Shown here one piece after another: positions 55,236-64,000 of a stretch of DNA of 64,000 nucleotides. This DNA is from Streptomyces regalis (GTDB taxonomy: Bacteria; Actinomycetota; Actinomycetes; Streptomycetales; Streptomycetaceae), in the NCBI RefSeq assembly GCF_001509475.1, contig NZ_LLZG01000377.1:1-64000 (forward strand). The letters run 5' to 3'. A program made the translations under genes and the position numbers. Each line of letters begins with the position of its first letter. Position 1 is the stretch's first letter. The notes under the pieces were generated by a model. That model saw only the letters and a program-made list of their open reading frames with translations, was not told the origin of the DNA and made no database searches.

Positions 55236-55337
55236 GCGACGTCGTTCGGGCCGCCCCACCCGGGCGGCTGGAGTCGGCCCCCGCCCTTGAGCATCAGCGG
55301 CTTTCTCAGACTCCGGCAGAGACCTGCCCATGCCGGC
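55236..55337. repeat. 102-bp inverted repeat, right copy
   Basis: This is the reverse complement of 53040-53141 with about three differences, all near its left end. Beyond it, 55338-55712 holds no convincing gene; a minus-strand scrap ending GYRAFADAEPDKHG (stop at 55462) looks protein-derived but I cannot assign it. Confidence 0.8.
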
Positions 55338-55712
55338 CCGATGGCCATGCTTCTGTCTCAGGAGCGTGGCCATTTCCGGCCTCGGGGAGCAATGGAACAG
55401 TGGTTGGCGTTAAGCATTGACCGACGTCATGGACGCCGTTGACGGCGGGCGTTCCCGCCGGTTACCCGTGCTTGTCCGGTTCGGCGTCGGCGAAGGCGCG
55501 GTATCCGCCGAGATCTCGGGCTGGGCGAGGATGTCGCCGCGGTGTACGACTCGGACCGGACCCGGGGCCATCATCGGATGCTGATCCGCCGGCGTAGCGA
55601 GGTCGTGTCGGACATTCAGCAAGACCGCCGTCGTCATCACCGCGCAGTCCGCCGGGCGCAGGGTCTTCGGCCTCGCCACCGCAGGCGCCCGTCTCGCTTG
55701 ACCGCTTGCGCG

Positions 55713-56615
55713 TCAGTCCGGCAGCCAGTGCAGCTCGTGCGCCAGGGTTTTGGCGACGGCACGGATGCGGCGGTGTAGTGGTGACTGCTCGCGTGGTAGG
55801 ACCAGGTGGATCGTCAGGCTGGGCGCGCCTCGCAGTGGTCGCCAGGTGAGACCGGCCGGTTGTGCCGTGGCCGCGGCTTCTCCGGCCGGGGCGAGGGTGA
55901 CCCCGTCGCGCAGGTCACGCTGAGACATGTCGAAAGAGACTGCGGGCGTGTGGAATCGGGGGTGTGGTCGGGTGTCTCGGAACAGTGCGGACAGCTGATC
56001 GTGGATCACGGGGTTGGCCGCACGGTCCGGGAGTCGCAGCGGATACGCGGCCGCGTCGGCGATCTCGATCTCCGGGTGTTCGGCCAGCGGATGGTGCTGC
56101 GCCAGCTGGACCCCGATGCGCGCACGCCGCAGCAGGAACCGGCGCACGCCACGGCCCGGCTGTTCACCGCGGGTGATCCCGGCATCGATGCGGCCGTCGG
56201 CGACCGCGGGGGAGATCTCCGGTGTCGCCATCGGGACCGCGCCGACCTCGAGTCCGCTGTTGTCGCGAATCAGCCTGTCTACCAGGGCCGGTGCCGTCTC
56301 GGCCCCGGTGCTGAGGCTGTATCCGATGCGCAGCGTGCCCAGTTCACCGGCCGCCGCGCTCCGGGCGGTGTCCCATGCCCGGTCCAGCGCCGCCAGCGCG
56401 GGCGGCGCGGACTCCGCCAAAGCCGCACCGGCCGTGGTCAATACGACGCTACGCGTGTTGCGGACCAGCAGGGCCGTACCGAGTTCCGCCTCCAATCGGC
56501 GCATCCGGGCGCTGAGTGCGGGCTGTGCGATACCGATCCGTGCGGCCGCGCGGGTGAAGTTCAACTCCTGTGCCAGCACCAGGAAGTACCGCAGGCTCAC
56601 CGTATCCGGCGCCAC
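55713..56615 (-). CDS. LysR-family regulator
   Basis: 300 residues from GTG 56615 (GGGAGG 4 nt upstream). The HTH is LNFTRAAARIGIAQPALSAR with RMRRLEAELGTALL. The effector domain runs from LRIGYSLSTGAETAPALVDR to the C-terminus (RAVAKTLAHELHWLPD). It is divergent from the DUF1330 gene at 56804, the usual LysR arrangement, so it probably regulates that gene and itself from the 189-bp gap. Its inducer is unknown. Confidence 0.9.
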   Translation of the reverse strand: MAPDTVSLRYFLVLAQELNFTRAAARIGIAQPALSARMRRLEAELGTALLVRNTRSVVLTTAGAALAESAPPALAALDRAWDTARSAAAGELGTLRIGYSLSTGAETAPALVDRLIRDNSGLEVGAVPMATPEISPAVADGRIDAGITRGEQPGRGVRRFLLRRARIGVQLAQHHPLAEHPEIEIADAAAYPLRLPDRAANPVIHDQLSALFRDTRPHPRFHTPAVSFDMSQRDLRDGVTLAPAGEAAATAQPAGLTWRPLRGAPSLTIHLVLPREQSPLHRRIRAVAKTLAHELHWLPD

Positions 56616-56803
56616 GTGCCCTCCCTGCCGATTGATAACGATCCGTTCTGAGTCTATCCCGTACCGGTCTTTCCCTCGACCGCACATCAAGCCCTAACCT
56701 GCGCATATGACGATTCAACTGACCGCAGTACCCGTCGCCGGGATCGATCGATCTGAGTGTCAATTCGAAGTCGAACGTGTCCGGCCCAACACAGGAGGTT
56801 TCC

Positions 56804-57109
56804 ATGGCTAAGGGCTACTGGGTCAGTGTCTACCCCGCCATTTCCGACCCTGAGAGGCTGGCTGCCTACGACATGCTGGCCGGTCCGGCTGTCCAGGCTG
56901 GGGGCGGGCGCGTCCTGTCCCGGATCCCGTCCCGTGGCGGTCGAATCGTCGCCCACGAGGCCGGAATCACGCAACGCGTCGTTCTGATCGAGTTCGACAG
57001 CTTTGAACAGGCCGTCGCGGCATACGAGAGCGAGGCATACCAGAAGGCGCTGGTGGCCCTCCCCGGCGGCTTCGAGCGCGACTTCCGCATCATCGAAGGC
57101 ATCGACTGA
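56804..57109 (+). CDS. DUF1330 protein
   Basis: 101 residues, CAGGAGG 6 nt upstream. KGYWVSVYPAISDPERLAAY and AYESEAYQKALVALPGG match DUF1330, a small dimeric alpha/beta-barrel family of unknown function. It is divergent from LysR. Its 3' end overlaps the Vgb-like remnant by 20 bp. Confidence 0.85.
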   Translation: MAKGYWVSVYPAISDPERLAAYDMLAGPAVQAGGGRVLSRIPSRGGRIVAHEAGITQRVVLIEFDSFEQAVAAYESEAYQKALVALPGGFERDFRIIEGID

Positions 57110-57836
57110 CCGGCGGGCCCAGCCATCGCTGAGCATCCGTCACCTGATACGCACACGGTGCTGAACGACGACTCACGAGACGAGTTCGAAGCCATGCCCC
57201 GCGTCCCAGTTCGTCGTCGACGTCCTCGACGGCCTGATCCCTGTCGGGCGGATCGAAGAAGCGACGCGACGTCCGGGGCAGCTGGACTGTCTCGCTGACC
57301 TCGTCGACGAAACTGCTGGTGGTGGCCTTGCCGATCTTGTTGGTGCTGAAGTGGGTGAACCACATCCTGCCGTCGGGGCCGGTGGTGATCTGGTCCGGGC
57401 GCGAGCCCGCGGTGGGCACCGGGTACTCGGTGATGGCCCCGGCCGCGGTGATCTTCCCGATCTTGTGGCTGTTGTATTCGGTGAACCACATGTTGCCGTC
57501 CGGACCGGGGGTGATGTCGAAGGGCTTGGCGCCGCCGGTGGGCACCTTGAAGTACTTCACCGCACCCGTGGTGCTCATGTTCACGATCATGTTGAGGTTC
57601 TCAGCGGTGAACCACAGATTGCCGTCCGCACCGGCGGCAATCCCGACTGGAGTGGAGTTCCCGGCCGGCACCTCGTCCTCCGTGACCACCCCGGCAGGGG
57701 TGATCCTCCCGATCTGGACGTCCTGGGGCTGGGTGAACCGGACGTTGCCGTCCGGGCCCGTGGCGATGCCCTGAGCCCGGCCGGGCACGCTGTGCTCGGT
57801 GATGGTCACCACCGCGGATGCCGGGATCGCGCCCAC
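57090..57836 (-). pseudogene. Virginiamycin B lyase-like beta-propeller fragment
   Basis: The minus frame has four propeller-blade repeats typical of the Vgb/streptogramin lyase family: GIATGPDGNVRFTQPQDVQI, GIAAGADGNLWFTAENLNMI, ITPGPDGNMWFTEYNSHKI and ITTGPDGRMWFTHFSTNKIG. Vgb has seven blades and about 300 residues. Here only four remain, the N-terminus lacks a signal sequence, and after KIGKATTSS the sequence becomes unrelated. It is therefore probably a truncated gene; an intact Vgb would linearise streptogramin B. Confidence 0.65.
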
Positions 57837-57869
57837 CCCGCGCCTGTAGCGGAGCGCTCACTTCCTCCT

Positions 57870-58265
57870 CGGGCGGACGCGCTGTGCAGGGCCAGGGCGC
57901 TGGACCGGCCGGGGATCGTGAACGTGGTCACGGTGAAGGGCAAGGGGTACGGGCTGGCCGAGGCGGATGAGGCCGATCGGCTGCACGCGGTCAGCTGCCC
58001 CACACCGCCGGAAAGGTTGCCGAGGCAGAGGCCGGCGAAGCCCAGTTGGACGTCGGTGTTCTCGCGGGCGCTGCTCGAACTCGGCGAGGCTGACGAGGCG
58101 TTGGTGGTCATCACTGCGGCGATGGGCGGACCAACCGGATGGAAACCGTTCGCCGAGAAGTTCCCGGACCGGCTCTGCGAGCATGGCGTGGTCTACGCCG
58201 TCTCCCTCGAGACGGCAAGGGTTTCCCTCCTGTCCGTACGCGGGGTCACTCCTCGAACAGGGTGA
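57870..58265 (+). pseudogene. DXS (1-deoxy-D-xylulose-5-phosphate synthase) internal fragment
   Basis: A plus frame without a start has ALDRPGIVNVVTVKGKGYGL AEADEADRLHAVS, then PSWTSVFSRALLELGEADEA and VVITAAMGGPTGWKPFAEKF. This matches the junction between the N-terminal ThDP domain and the transketolase-like middle domain of DXS, with a deletion shortening the linker. Only about 110 of the usual 640 residues are present. It ends as unrelated sequence at 58265. Confidence 0.65.
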
Positions 58266-58860
58266 GTTGCTCATCCTGGGGGCCACCAACCAGACCGTCC
58301 CGAATGCTGAATTGGCTGAGCAACTTGGCCTCGTCGGCCCGCATGCGTTCGAAGGACAGCCAGTTGCTGCAGGCTGTGGTTCCGTCCGACAGATGAGCCA
58401 CGACACGCATTCGGCCCTTCCCTGGCGGGGCTGACGAGATCTCCCGTCCGAAGTAGCGGCCGAAGGACCAGCGTCCGGTTTCGTACGGCTCCAGTTTCAT
58501 CGGCATCGCAGAGCTGCTCTCAGCGAAGAGCTTCAGGTCGTCGACCTCTCTGAAGCCCGGAGACTTGAGCTTCCGCAGCCGCTTCTTCCAGTTCCGCCAG
58601 GACACCATCTCGACCTTGAGGCTCTCCACCTGTACAGCCACCGAACTGCGGTTCACCGCCTGCACGTGCGTCTGGTTGCGGACTGCCATCGCGGGCATGC
58701 CCGGATAGACCTTGAGTCCCTCCTTGGGAAGCCCGGACATGGCTTGAAGTTCCACCCTCGGACGACCACGCCGGTAGGTGGCCACGGCCGTGGCGAAGCT
58801 GCCGCCCGCCATGACTGCGGCACCGCTACTGATGAACAGCGACACCACTGCCGGTTCCAT
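58246..58860 (-). CDS. Hypothetical membrane-anchored protein
   Basis: 204 residues from ATG 58860. One N-terminal hydrophobic helix (VVSLFISSGAAVMAGGSFAT) is followed by a hydrophilic domain including VELQAMSGLPKEGLKVYPGM, basic KKRLRKLKSPG, and FGRYFGREISSAPPGKGRMR. No family recognised. The 3' end overlaps the DXS scrap. Confidence 0.45.
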   Translation of the reverse strand: MEPAVVSLFISSGAAVMAGGSFATAVATYRRGRPRVELQAMSGLPKEGLKVYPGMPAMAVRNQTHVQAVNRSSVAVQVESLKVEMVSWRNWKKRLRKLKSPGFREVDDLKLFAESSSAMPMKLEPYETGRWSFGRYFGREISSAPPGKGRMRVVAHLSDGTTACSNWLSFERMRADEAKLLSQFSIRDGLVGGPQDEQLTLFEE

Positions 58861-59406
58861 TACCCGCCGGTCCCCCTGCAACGCTCGCACCTTCACGCAG
58901 TTCGTCCTGCGCCTTGATGATGATCCCAGGGATCTCTACTTCAGGGTCAGGTTTACGTGTACGCACCGAACTTCGCAGGCTGGCGGAGGCGAGGGCCTCG
59001 CCCTCAAGTGTCGCCGTGAGATACCCGACGGAGCACTTACGGACAGTGCGGAACGGCGCGGTGCACGCCGCCCCACTCCACGGCGCTTGGCTGGGATAGC
59101 CGTCTGTTCCTTAAGTTCAAACTCAGCGGGCCTGGTTCAGCGCCCGGGTCAGTTCCCGACTTCTCCAGGGGAGCGACTGTGGCGCGAGGCTGGCCGATAG
59201 GGCTCCATGCAGCTCAGCGCCGGTTCCGTTGACGCTGACAGGTGCAACAGGTGTCGTGGTATAGCCAGTTCAGGTGAAGCCCGGCTGCAGCCGGGCCGGG
59301 CAGGTCCCAATCCGGGGGGCGGTGGGAACGTGTGGTGATCTGGCACAGCGGTCTTTCACCCATCGGTTGGCCCCCGCCCGGGTGGCGGGACCGGGATGCG
59401 GGCCCG
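58861..59406. other. Non-coding stretch
   Basis: About 545 bp with no convincing gene on either strand, no recognised repeat and no RNA gene. Short frames here have composition typical of shadow reading. Confidence 0.4.
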
Positions 59407-60272
59407 TCACCGGTGCTGCGCCGTGCCCAGCTCGTCGGTGTACCGGGCGAGGGCGTCCTCGACTGTGGGGACGGGGCCGAACAGCTGCTCCTGGCGGTGA
59501 GGGTCGGCGACGTAGCGGCCGCTGTCGAACCAGCCGAACATCGCGGCCATGTCCTTGACCAGGGGCATGAAGCGGCCGGCGACGGCTCCTGCGGCGCGGG
59601 CGACGGCGGAAGGGACGGCCCACACCTTGATCTTCTTTCCGGCTCGGTTGCCCATCAGGTCGGCCATCTCGCGCATGCTGACCGGACGGTCCCAGCCGAT
59701 GTCGATGCGCTCACCGTTGTCGGCCTCGGCGTCGACGGCGGCCGCCAGGTAGGCCGCGAGATCGGAGGTGTGGACGAAGGTCAGCGGGACGGTGGTCTTG
59801 CCGATCCACATCAGGCGGCCCTTGTCGATCGGGTCGCCCGCCACGCTCGCGATCTGGTCGAGGAAGGCTCCCGGGCGCAGTGCGACGAACGGGACGCCGA
59901 GCTGCTCGAGCTTGTCCTCGGCGACCTTCTTGTGCCAGAAGTGCGGAACAGGGCGGCCTCGGCGAGGTTGGCGTTGCCGACGGTGTCGATTTCGTGCGCG
60001 TTCTTGCCACCGCGGGTGTAGCCGGCAGCGGTGGTGATGACGGCATCGGCGCCGTTCATGGCGGCGACGAGCGAGCCGAGGTCGAGCATGTCGCCGCGGG
60101 CGATCTCGACACCCCGCTTTTCGAGCCTGCTCGCGTCGGTGGTCGCCCGGACCAGGGCGCGGACGTTCTTACCGCGCTTGAGCAGTTCGTCGACGACCTT
60201 GCCGCCGAGGGAGCCGGTCGCGCCGACGACGAGGACGGGGAGGGTGGTGGTCACGGGGGTCTCACTTTCCAT
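59407..60272 (-). pseudogene. NmrA-like NAD(P)-binding protein with internal deletion and frameshift
   Basis: From ATG 60272 the frame has LPVLVVGATGSLGGKVVDEL (Rossmann glycine motif), ARGDMLDLGSLVAAMNGADA and VGNANLAEAA. Near 59945 it breaks. Another frame continues VPHFWHKKVAEDKLEQLGVP FVALRPGAFLD, and then DPIDKGRLMWIGKTTVPLTF to the stop at 59407. About 20 residues between NLAEAA and PHFWHKK are missing compared with intact relatives. It belongs to the atypical SDR/NmrA group. Confidence 0.7.
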
Positions 60273-60335
60273 CAGGTCAGGAGTGGGGGGGATCAGGTGG
60301 CCGCCGACGTGGGCGCCGTCGGCCCGGGTTGCTCA

Positions 60336-60560
60336 AGAGGCGGGCCTGTGATGGGCGGATTCGCGGCGCGGGTCGTCGCCGGCCTGCAGGAGCTTGTGGA
60401 GGTCGACGGTGACCCGGACGCGGGTGATGCGGCCGTCCTCGATGTGCGGCCGACCGACGACGGGGAAGGGCTCGACATCCCCGTGGGAGAGGTGTTGCTG
60501 CCTGCACCGGGACGGCTCGCGCTTGCCCCTGACGCTGAGGCCCCGCTCATCCCCGTTCTC
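60336..60560 (-). pseudogene. SnoaL/NTF2-like fragment
   Basis: A minus frame reads PFPVVGRPHIEDGRITRVRV TVDLHKLLQAGDDPRRE. It resembles the C-terminal strand pair of NTF2-like/SnoaL proteins (DVFTIEDGRITEVRVYxDL). The rest of the domain is missing and the gap 60561-60754 shows nothing else. Confidence 0.4.
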
Positions 60561-60754
60561 TCTGACGTACGGGGGTGAGCGGGGGTCCCGCCACATCGGC
60601 TGGCTCGGGTCACCGGGCTTCCGACAGTTGGGGAGCCTGGATCCGTTCAGCACGGGCCTTCGTGAGCCGAGTGCTCTGCAGCTCTGTCCACTTCGCAGGA
60701 ACGCCGGAAACGATTCGCACTCCAGGCGGGAACCGGGGTGCACGCCGAGGTGAG

Positions 60755-61234
60755 TTACTCGGACTCTTCCTGCGGAAGAGCGCGGCTGTTGATCGCGTCG
60801 GCGATGGCGTAGGCGGTGCGGACGAAGGACTCTGCCTGCTGCGCCGACAGGTTTCGCGCGGAGGTCTCCTCCAGGGCCCGCCACATGGCTGCCAGGGGCT
60901 CGCGCATCGCCCGGCCCTTGTCGGTGAGGTGGACGACCATGACGCGCCGGTCATGTGCCGCCGGCTCACGGCTGAGCAGGCCGGCGTCCTGCATGCGGCG
61001 TAGGGACTTGGAGACGGTGGAGTGGTCCAGGCCGACGCTGTCGAGCAGCTCGGACTGGGTCTGGCCGTCCCGGTCCAAGAGTTGCATGAGCAGCAGTTCC
61101 TGTCCGGGATGCAGGTCCATCTCGCGGAGCATGGCGGCGGCGTAGGCGCGGTGAGCGCGGGCGAGCTGGAAGATCGCGTAGCTCATCGGCCCCTCGCTGG
61201 CCGTGCTGAGGGTGCGGGGTGTGGGGGCGGGCAT
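60755..61234 (-). CDS. MarR-family regulator
   Basis: 159 residues from ATG 61234 with GAGGAA 8-9 nt upstream. The winged helix is LDRDGQTQSELLDSVGLDHS followed by TVSKSLRRMQDAGLLSREPA with wing AHDRRVMVVHLTDKG. It is 11 bp downstream of the old yellow enzyme gene in the same operon. It probably represses the operon in response to an electrophile or phenolic compound. Effector unknown. Confidence 0.88.
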   Translation of the reverse strand: MPAPTPRTLSTASEGPMSYAIFQLARAHRAYAAAMLREMDLHPGQELLLMQLLDRDGQTQSELLDSVGLDHSTVSKSLRRMQDAGLLSREPAAHDRRVMVVHLTDKGRAMREPLAAMWRALEETSARNLSAQQAESFVRTAYAIADAINSRALPQEESE

Positions 61235-61245
61235 GGTTCGGTTCC

Positions 61246-62307
61246 TCAGACGGTGTAGGTGGGGTAGTCGGTGTAGCCGGCCACTCCGCCGCCGTAGAAG
61301 GTCGCCGGGTCGGGGGTGTTCAGCGGCGCGTCCGAGCGTAGCCGCTCGACCAGGTCCGGGTTGGCGAGCGCGAGGGCGCCGACGGAAACGAGGTCGGCCG
61401 TGCCGTGGTCGATGTCCTTGGCGCGGGTGGGCATATCGGTGTCGGCCCGGTTGAGGATCAGCGTGGTCGGCCACAGCGTGCGCAGGGTGCCCAGCAGCTC
61501 CTCGTCGCCCGCGTGCATCACGTGGAGGTAGACGAGGCCGAGTGGGCTGAGGGCGCGCATGAGAGCCGGATACAGCTCGGCGGTGTCGGACTCGGTGATG
61601 TCGTTGTAGGGGTTGCCGGGGGAGATGCGCAGGCCGGTGCGGTCGGCGCCGATCTCGTCGGCCACGGCAGCGGCGACCTCGACGGCGAAGCGGATGCGGC
61701 CCTCGATCGAGCCGCCGTAGCTATCGGTGCGCTGGTTGGTGTTGTCGGACAGGAACTGGTGCACCAGGTAGCCGTTGGCGGCGTGGATCTCCACGCCGTC
61801 GGCGCCTGCCGCGACGGCGGCCGCTGCGGCGCGGCGGAAGTCGTCGACGGTCGCCGCGACCTCCTGCGTCGACAGCGCACGGGGGGTCGGCATCTCCTGG
61901 GGCCCGGACGCGGTGAACATCGCGCCCTGTGGGCGGATTGCCGAGGGGGCGACCGGCTGGCGGCCGTGGGGGGTGTTGTCGGGGTGGGCGATGCGTCCGG
62001 TGTGCATCAGCTGGATGACGATCCGTCCGTCGGCCGCGTGCACGGCGTCGGTGACCTTGCGCCACCCGGCGATCTGCTCGTCGTTGTGGATGCCGGGGGT
62101 GAGGAGGTAGCCCTGGCCGTCGGCGGAGGGCTGGGTTCCCTCGGTGATGATGAGCGCGTGCGAGGCCCGCTGGGCGTAGTACTCGGCGTTCAGCTCGGTC
62201 GGTACGCCTTCAGGGGTGGAGCGGTCACGGGTCATGGGGGCCATGACCAGGCGGTGCGGGAGGGAGAGGGCACCGACGGTGGTCGGGGTCCACAGGGAGT
62301 TCAGCAT
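61246..62307 (-). CDS. Old yellow enzyme family alkene reductase
   Basis: 353 residues, close to the OYE norm. FMN-binding starts at LPHRLVMAPMTRDRSTPEGV, followed by IQLMHTGRIAHPD. The active-site pair is ADGVEIHAANGYLVHQFLSD (His-Asn-type with Tyr), and the C-terminal barrel end reads DLVSVGALALANPDLVERLR. It reduces activated C=C bonds using NADPH. It is the second gene of the redox operon, between the quinone-reductase-like ADH and marR. Confidence 0.92.
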   Translation of the reverse strand: MLNSLWTPTTVGALSLPHRLVMAPMTRDRSTPEGVPTELNAEYYAQRASHALIITEGTQPSADGQGYLLTPGIHNDEQIAGWRKVTDAVHAADGRIVIQLMHTGRIAHPDNTPHGRQPVAPSAIRPQGAMFTASGPQEMPTPRALSTQEVAATVDDFRRAAAAAVAAGADGVEIHAANGYLVHQFLSDNTNQRTDSYGGSIEGRIRFAVEVAAAVADEIGADRTGLRISPGNPYNDITESDTAELYPALMRALSPLGLVYLHVMHAGDEELLGTLRTLWPTTLILNRADTDMPTRAKDIDHGTADLVSVGALALANPDLVERLRSDAPLNTPDPATFYGGGVAGYTDYPTYTV

Positions 62308-62384
62308 GAAGGGTCCTTCGTGCGGTGATGAACAGGTGGTGATCGGTAAAGCGGGAGGGCGTGGCGGAAGAAGTGGCGGCGTGA

Positions 62385-63290
62385 TCAGTCGAGGGTGAGG
62401 ACGAGCTTGCCCCGGACATGCCCGGCGTCGCTGACCTGCTGGGCCGTGGCGGCCTGGTCGAGCGGGTAGGCGGTGACGGTGGTGACGACCTTGCCGGTCG
62501 CGGCGTCCTGGGCCAGCGCGGCCAGACCGGCGGCGGAGCGTTCCCGGGGACTGCTGGAGAAGGTGATGCCGAGCTGGTGTGCGCGGAAGTCGGCGATGGT
62601 GACGATGCGCTCGGTGCCGCCCCGCAGGGTGATGGAGTCCTCCAGGGCTCCCTTCCCGGCCAGGTCGAACACCGCGTCCACGCCGTCGGGGGCGAGCGCC
62701 CGGACCCGCTCGACCAGGCCCTCGCCGTAGAGGGTCGCGGTGGCACCGAGCGAGGTGAGGTAGTCCTGGTTGGCGGGGCCGGCGGTGCCGATGACACGCG
62801 CTCCGCGGGCCGTGGCCAGCTGGACCGCCAGGGTGCCGACCGCTCCGGCCGCGCCGTGCATCAGTACGGTCTCCCCGGCGACGACGCCGAGCAGGTCCAG
62901 GACCCGCTCGGCCGTCGCGCCCGCCACCGGCAGCGCGGCCGCGTGCTGCCAGTCGAGGCCGGCGGGCTTGGGGGCCACGGTGGTGGCCAGCGCGTACTGG
63001 GCGTACGAGCCGGTGTCCGACCAGCCCAGCACCTCGTCGCCCACCTGCATGTCCCGCACGCCCTCACCCAGGGCGTCCACCACACCGGCGAGCTCGTGAC
63101 CGGGGACGGAGGGGAGCGGCGTGGGGAACACGGCCTCCAGTGCCCCGGAGCGGATCTTGCCGTCCAGCGCGTTCAGCCCGGCCGCCTTGACGCGGACGCG
63201 GATCTGCCCGGGGCCGGGCTGCGGGATCTCGATGTCCGCCTCGTGCAGCACTTCCGTGCCTCCGAAACGGTCGAACAGGATGGCTCTCAT
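62385..63290 (-). CDS. NADP-dependent quinone-reductase-like alcohol dehydrogenase (zinc-free MDR)
   Basis: 301 residues from ATG 63290 with GGAGT upstream. The GroES-like domain starts MRAILFDRFGGTEVLHEADI and GHELAGVVDALGEGV. The nucleotide-binding motif is LMHGAAGAVGTLAVQLA. Cys and His zinc ligands are absent, as in quinone oxidoreductase-type MDR enzymes. It heads the operon with the OYE and MarR genes. Its promoter region (63291-63370) holds repeated GTGGCT motifs. Confidence 0.9.
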   Translation of the reverse strand: MRAILFDRFGGTEVLHEADIEIPQPGPGQIRVRVKAAGLNALDGKIRSGALEAVFPTPLPSVPGHELAGVVDALGEGVRDMQVGDEVLGWSDTGSYAQYALATTVAPKPAGLDWQHAAALPVAGATAERVLDLLGVVAGETVLMHGAAGAVGTLAVQLATARGARVIGTAGPANQDYLTSLGATATLYGEGLVERVRALAPDGVDAVFDLAGKGALEDSITLRGGTERIVTIADFRAHQLGITFSSSPRERSAAGLAALAQDAATGKVVTTVTAYPLDQAATAQQVSDAGHVRGKLVLTLD

Positions 63291-63318
63291 GACGACTCCT
63301 CTCGTGTCACCACCCATT

Positions 63319-63367
63319 TAGGTGGCTGGACACATAACGAACGTAACAGCAAACATGTGGCTAGCCA
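63319..63367. promoter_or_regulatory. Promoter/MarR operator candidate upstream of the redox operon
   Basis: GTGGCT occurs at 63322-63327 and 63357-63362, the second as part of the perfect palindrome TGGCTAGCCA (63358-63367). The sequence between is A/T-rich. It lies 30-75 bp upstream of the ADH start, so a MarR repressor may bind here. Confidence 0.4.
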
Positions 63368-63575
63368 AGTATTGGCCGCTGGGGCTGCGCGAGATCGGTC
63401 ACGGTCGCGTCGGTCTCCTCGGGGCGGCCGTCGAAGCGGGAGGCGCCCCGCCAGAGCGCGCCTTGCGCGGCCAAGGGCTACCTCGACCGGAAGCCGGACG
63501 GCCGGCCAGGCCCTGGCGGTGCGCGGTTCCCTTCTGGTTCAGGGCCCGGGTCAGCTCGCGGTTGGCTGCCCGAGC

Positions 63576-63947
63576 ATGGAGCCCGCCTGGTACACGGTGT
63601 GGGTCCAGGCCCCCGACCACGTGCGGCCCGTCGGCGGCGTCTCGTACGACGACGTACCCACCACGTACCTGGAGCCGCCCTCCTCCGTCCAGCAGGCGCT
63701 GGGGCCGCGCCGTCCGTCCGGCTGGGTACTGGCGAAGACCGGCGGCCGCGGCCCCGACCGGGGCGTCGTCCACGCCGTCGACTGCGAAGAGGCCCCGGCC
63801 GGAGCACCGGTGCTGACCTGGGAACGGGCCCTGGACGCAGCCGAGCAGCAGGGTGCGCGGCTGTGCTCGCTGTGCGGCGCGGCCGCCGAACTCGATCCCC
63901 TTCTGAAGGGCTTCGACCGCGGTTTCAGCGGCGATGAGGAGCGCTGA
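63576..63947 (+). CDS. DUF6233-like protein, possibly truncated
   Basis: 123 residues from ATG 63576. The C-terminal part (GVVHAVDCEEAPAGAPVLTW, then GARLCSLCGAAAELDPLLKG) has the H-x2-DC and C-x2-C arrangement of the small streptomycete DUF6233-type proteins, a possible metal site. The usual N-terminal helical region is not seen, and upstream sequence (63370-63575) may contain its degraded remains. No function known. Confidence 0.5.
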   Translation: MEPAWYTVWVQAPDHVRPVGGVSYDDVPTTYLEPPSSVQQALGPRRPSGWVLAKTGGRGPDRGVVHAVDCEEAPAGAPVLTWERALDAAEQQGARLCSLCGAAAELDPLLKGFDRGFSGDEER

Positions 63948-64000
63948 CACTGCCCCAAGCCCGAGACTGGCCATCCCGGGCCGGATACGGGAGCGAGCAC

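Overview
The window looks like a Streptomyces chromosome, or that of a very close actinomycete. GC content is very high with strong third-position GC bias, GTG starts are common, and the gene families are typical of streptomycetes: DUF427, DUF2000, LRV/HEAT and pentapeptide-repeat proteins, a Tat exoenzyme, a family I36 inhibitor, GntR/LacI/LysR/MarR regulators, and IS3/IS110 scars. No ribosomal or housekeeping operon is visible, so this looks like accessory or arm sequence.

Layout. 0-7.4 kb: a decayed glycan-degradation locus, with a truncated TetR gene, a GH3 C-terminal remnant, a solitary CRISPR-like palindrome, an IS3 scar, an intact 1320-residue Tat-exported protein of unrecognised family, a GH127 remnant, an I36 inhibitor and an IS110 scar. 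7.4-9.4 kb: a PLP dehydratase, a VOC protein and a DUF2000 protein. 9.4-13.1 kb: a thioesterase/permease scar, then a collapsing [NiFe]-hydrogenase maturation block (hypX and a protease intact, hypB with two compensating frameshifts, hypF only an N-terminal stub). 13.1-16.6 kb: NUDIX, aldo/keto reductase, DUF427 and GntR genes. 16.6-28.1 kb: an intact inositol catabolism island. Its minus arm runs iolC, aldolase-like, iolB, iolD, mmsA and its plus arm carries an ABC sugar importer, an iolE-like gene and a Gfo/Idh gene; the two share a divergent control region with a perfect 17-bp inverted repeat. 28.1-36.4 kb: a linked minus operon (phytanoyl-CoA-dioxygenase-like, SDR, inositol dehydrogenase, second Gfo/Idh) divergent from a LacI regulator, then a TMEM175-like channel gene and a Gfo/Idh/LacI pair with two copies of a TGGAMCGGTCCA operator. 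36.4-41.8 kb: a GntR-controlled lower aromatic pathway (4-oxalomesaconate hydratase, aldolase and tautomerase) plus a VOC extradiol dioxygenase and a wrecked aromatic-acid MFS transporter.

41.8-64 kb is a mosaic of intact singletons and broken genes: an alpha/beta hydrolase, a tRNA-Pro(GGG) with a destroyed 3' half, a hydrolase split by an in-frame TAG, a frameshifted SDR, a secreted BNR-repeat protein, a cupin/JmjC-like gene frameshifted at a GA microsatellite, a pentapeptide-repeat protein, phage-like scraps, an LRV/HEAT protein flanked by 102-bp inverted repeats, LysR with DUF1330, Vgb and DXS fragments, and a redox group (NmrA-like remnant, MarR, old yellow enzyme, zinc-free ADH).

Reading of the whole: the 13-41 kb centre is coherent and functional (cyclitol uptake and oxidation, then aromatic lower-pathway enzymes), while both flanks are heavily eroded. 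All functional names rest on reading protein sequence by eye; no database search was run.
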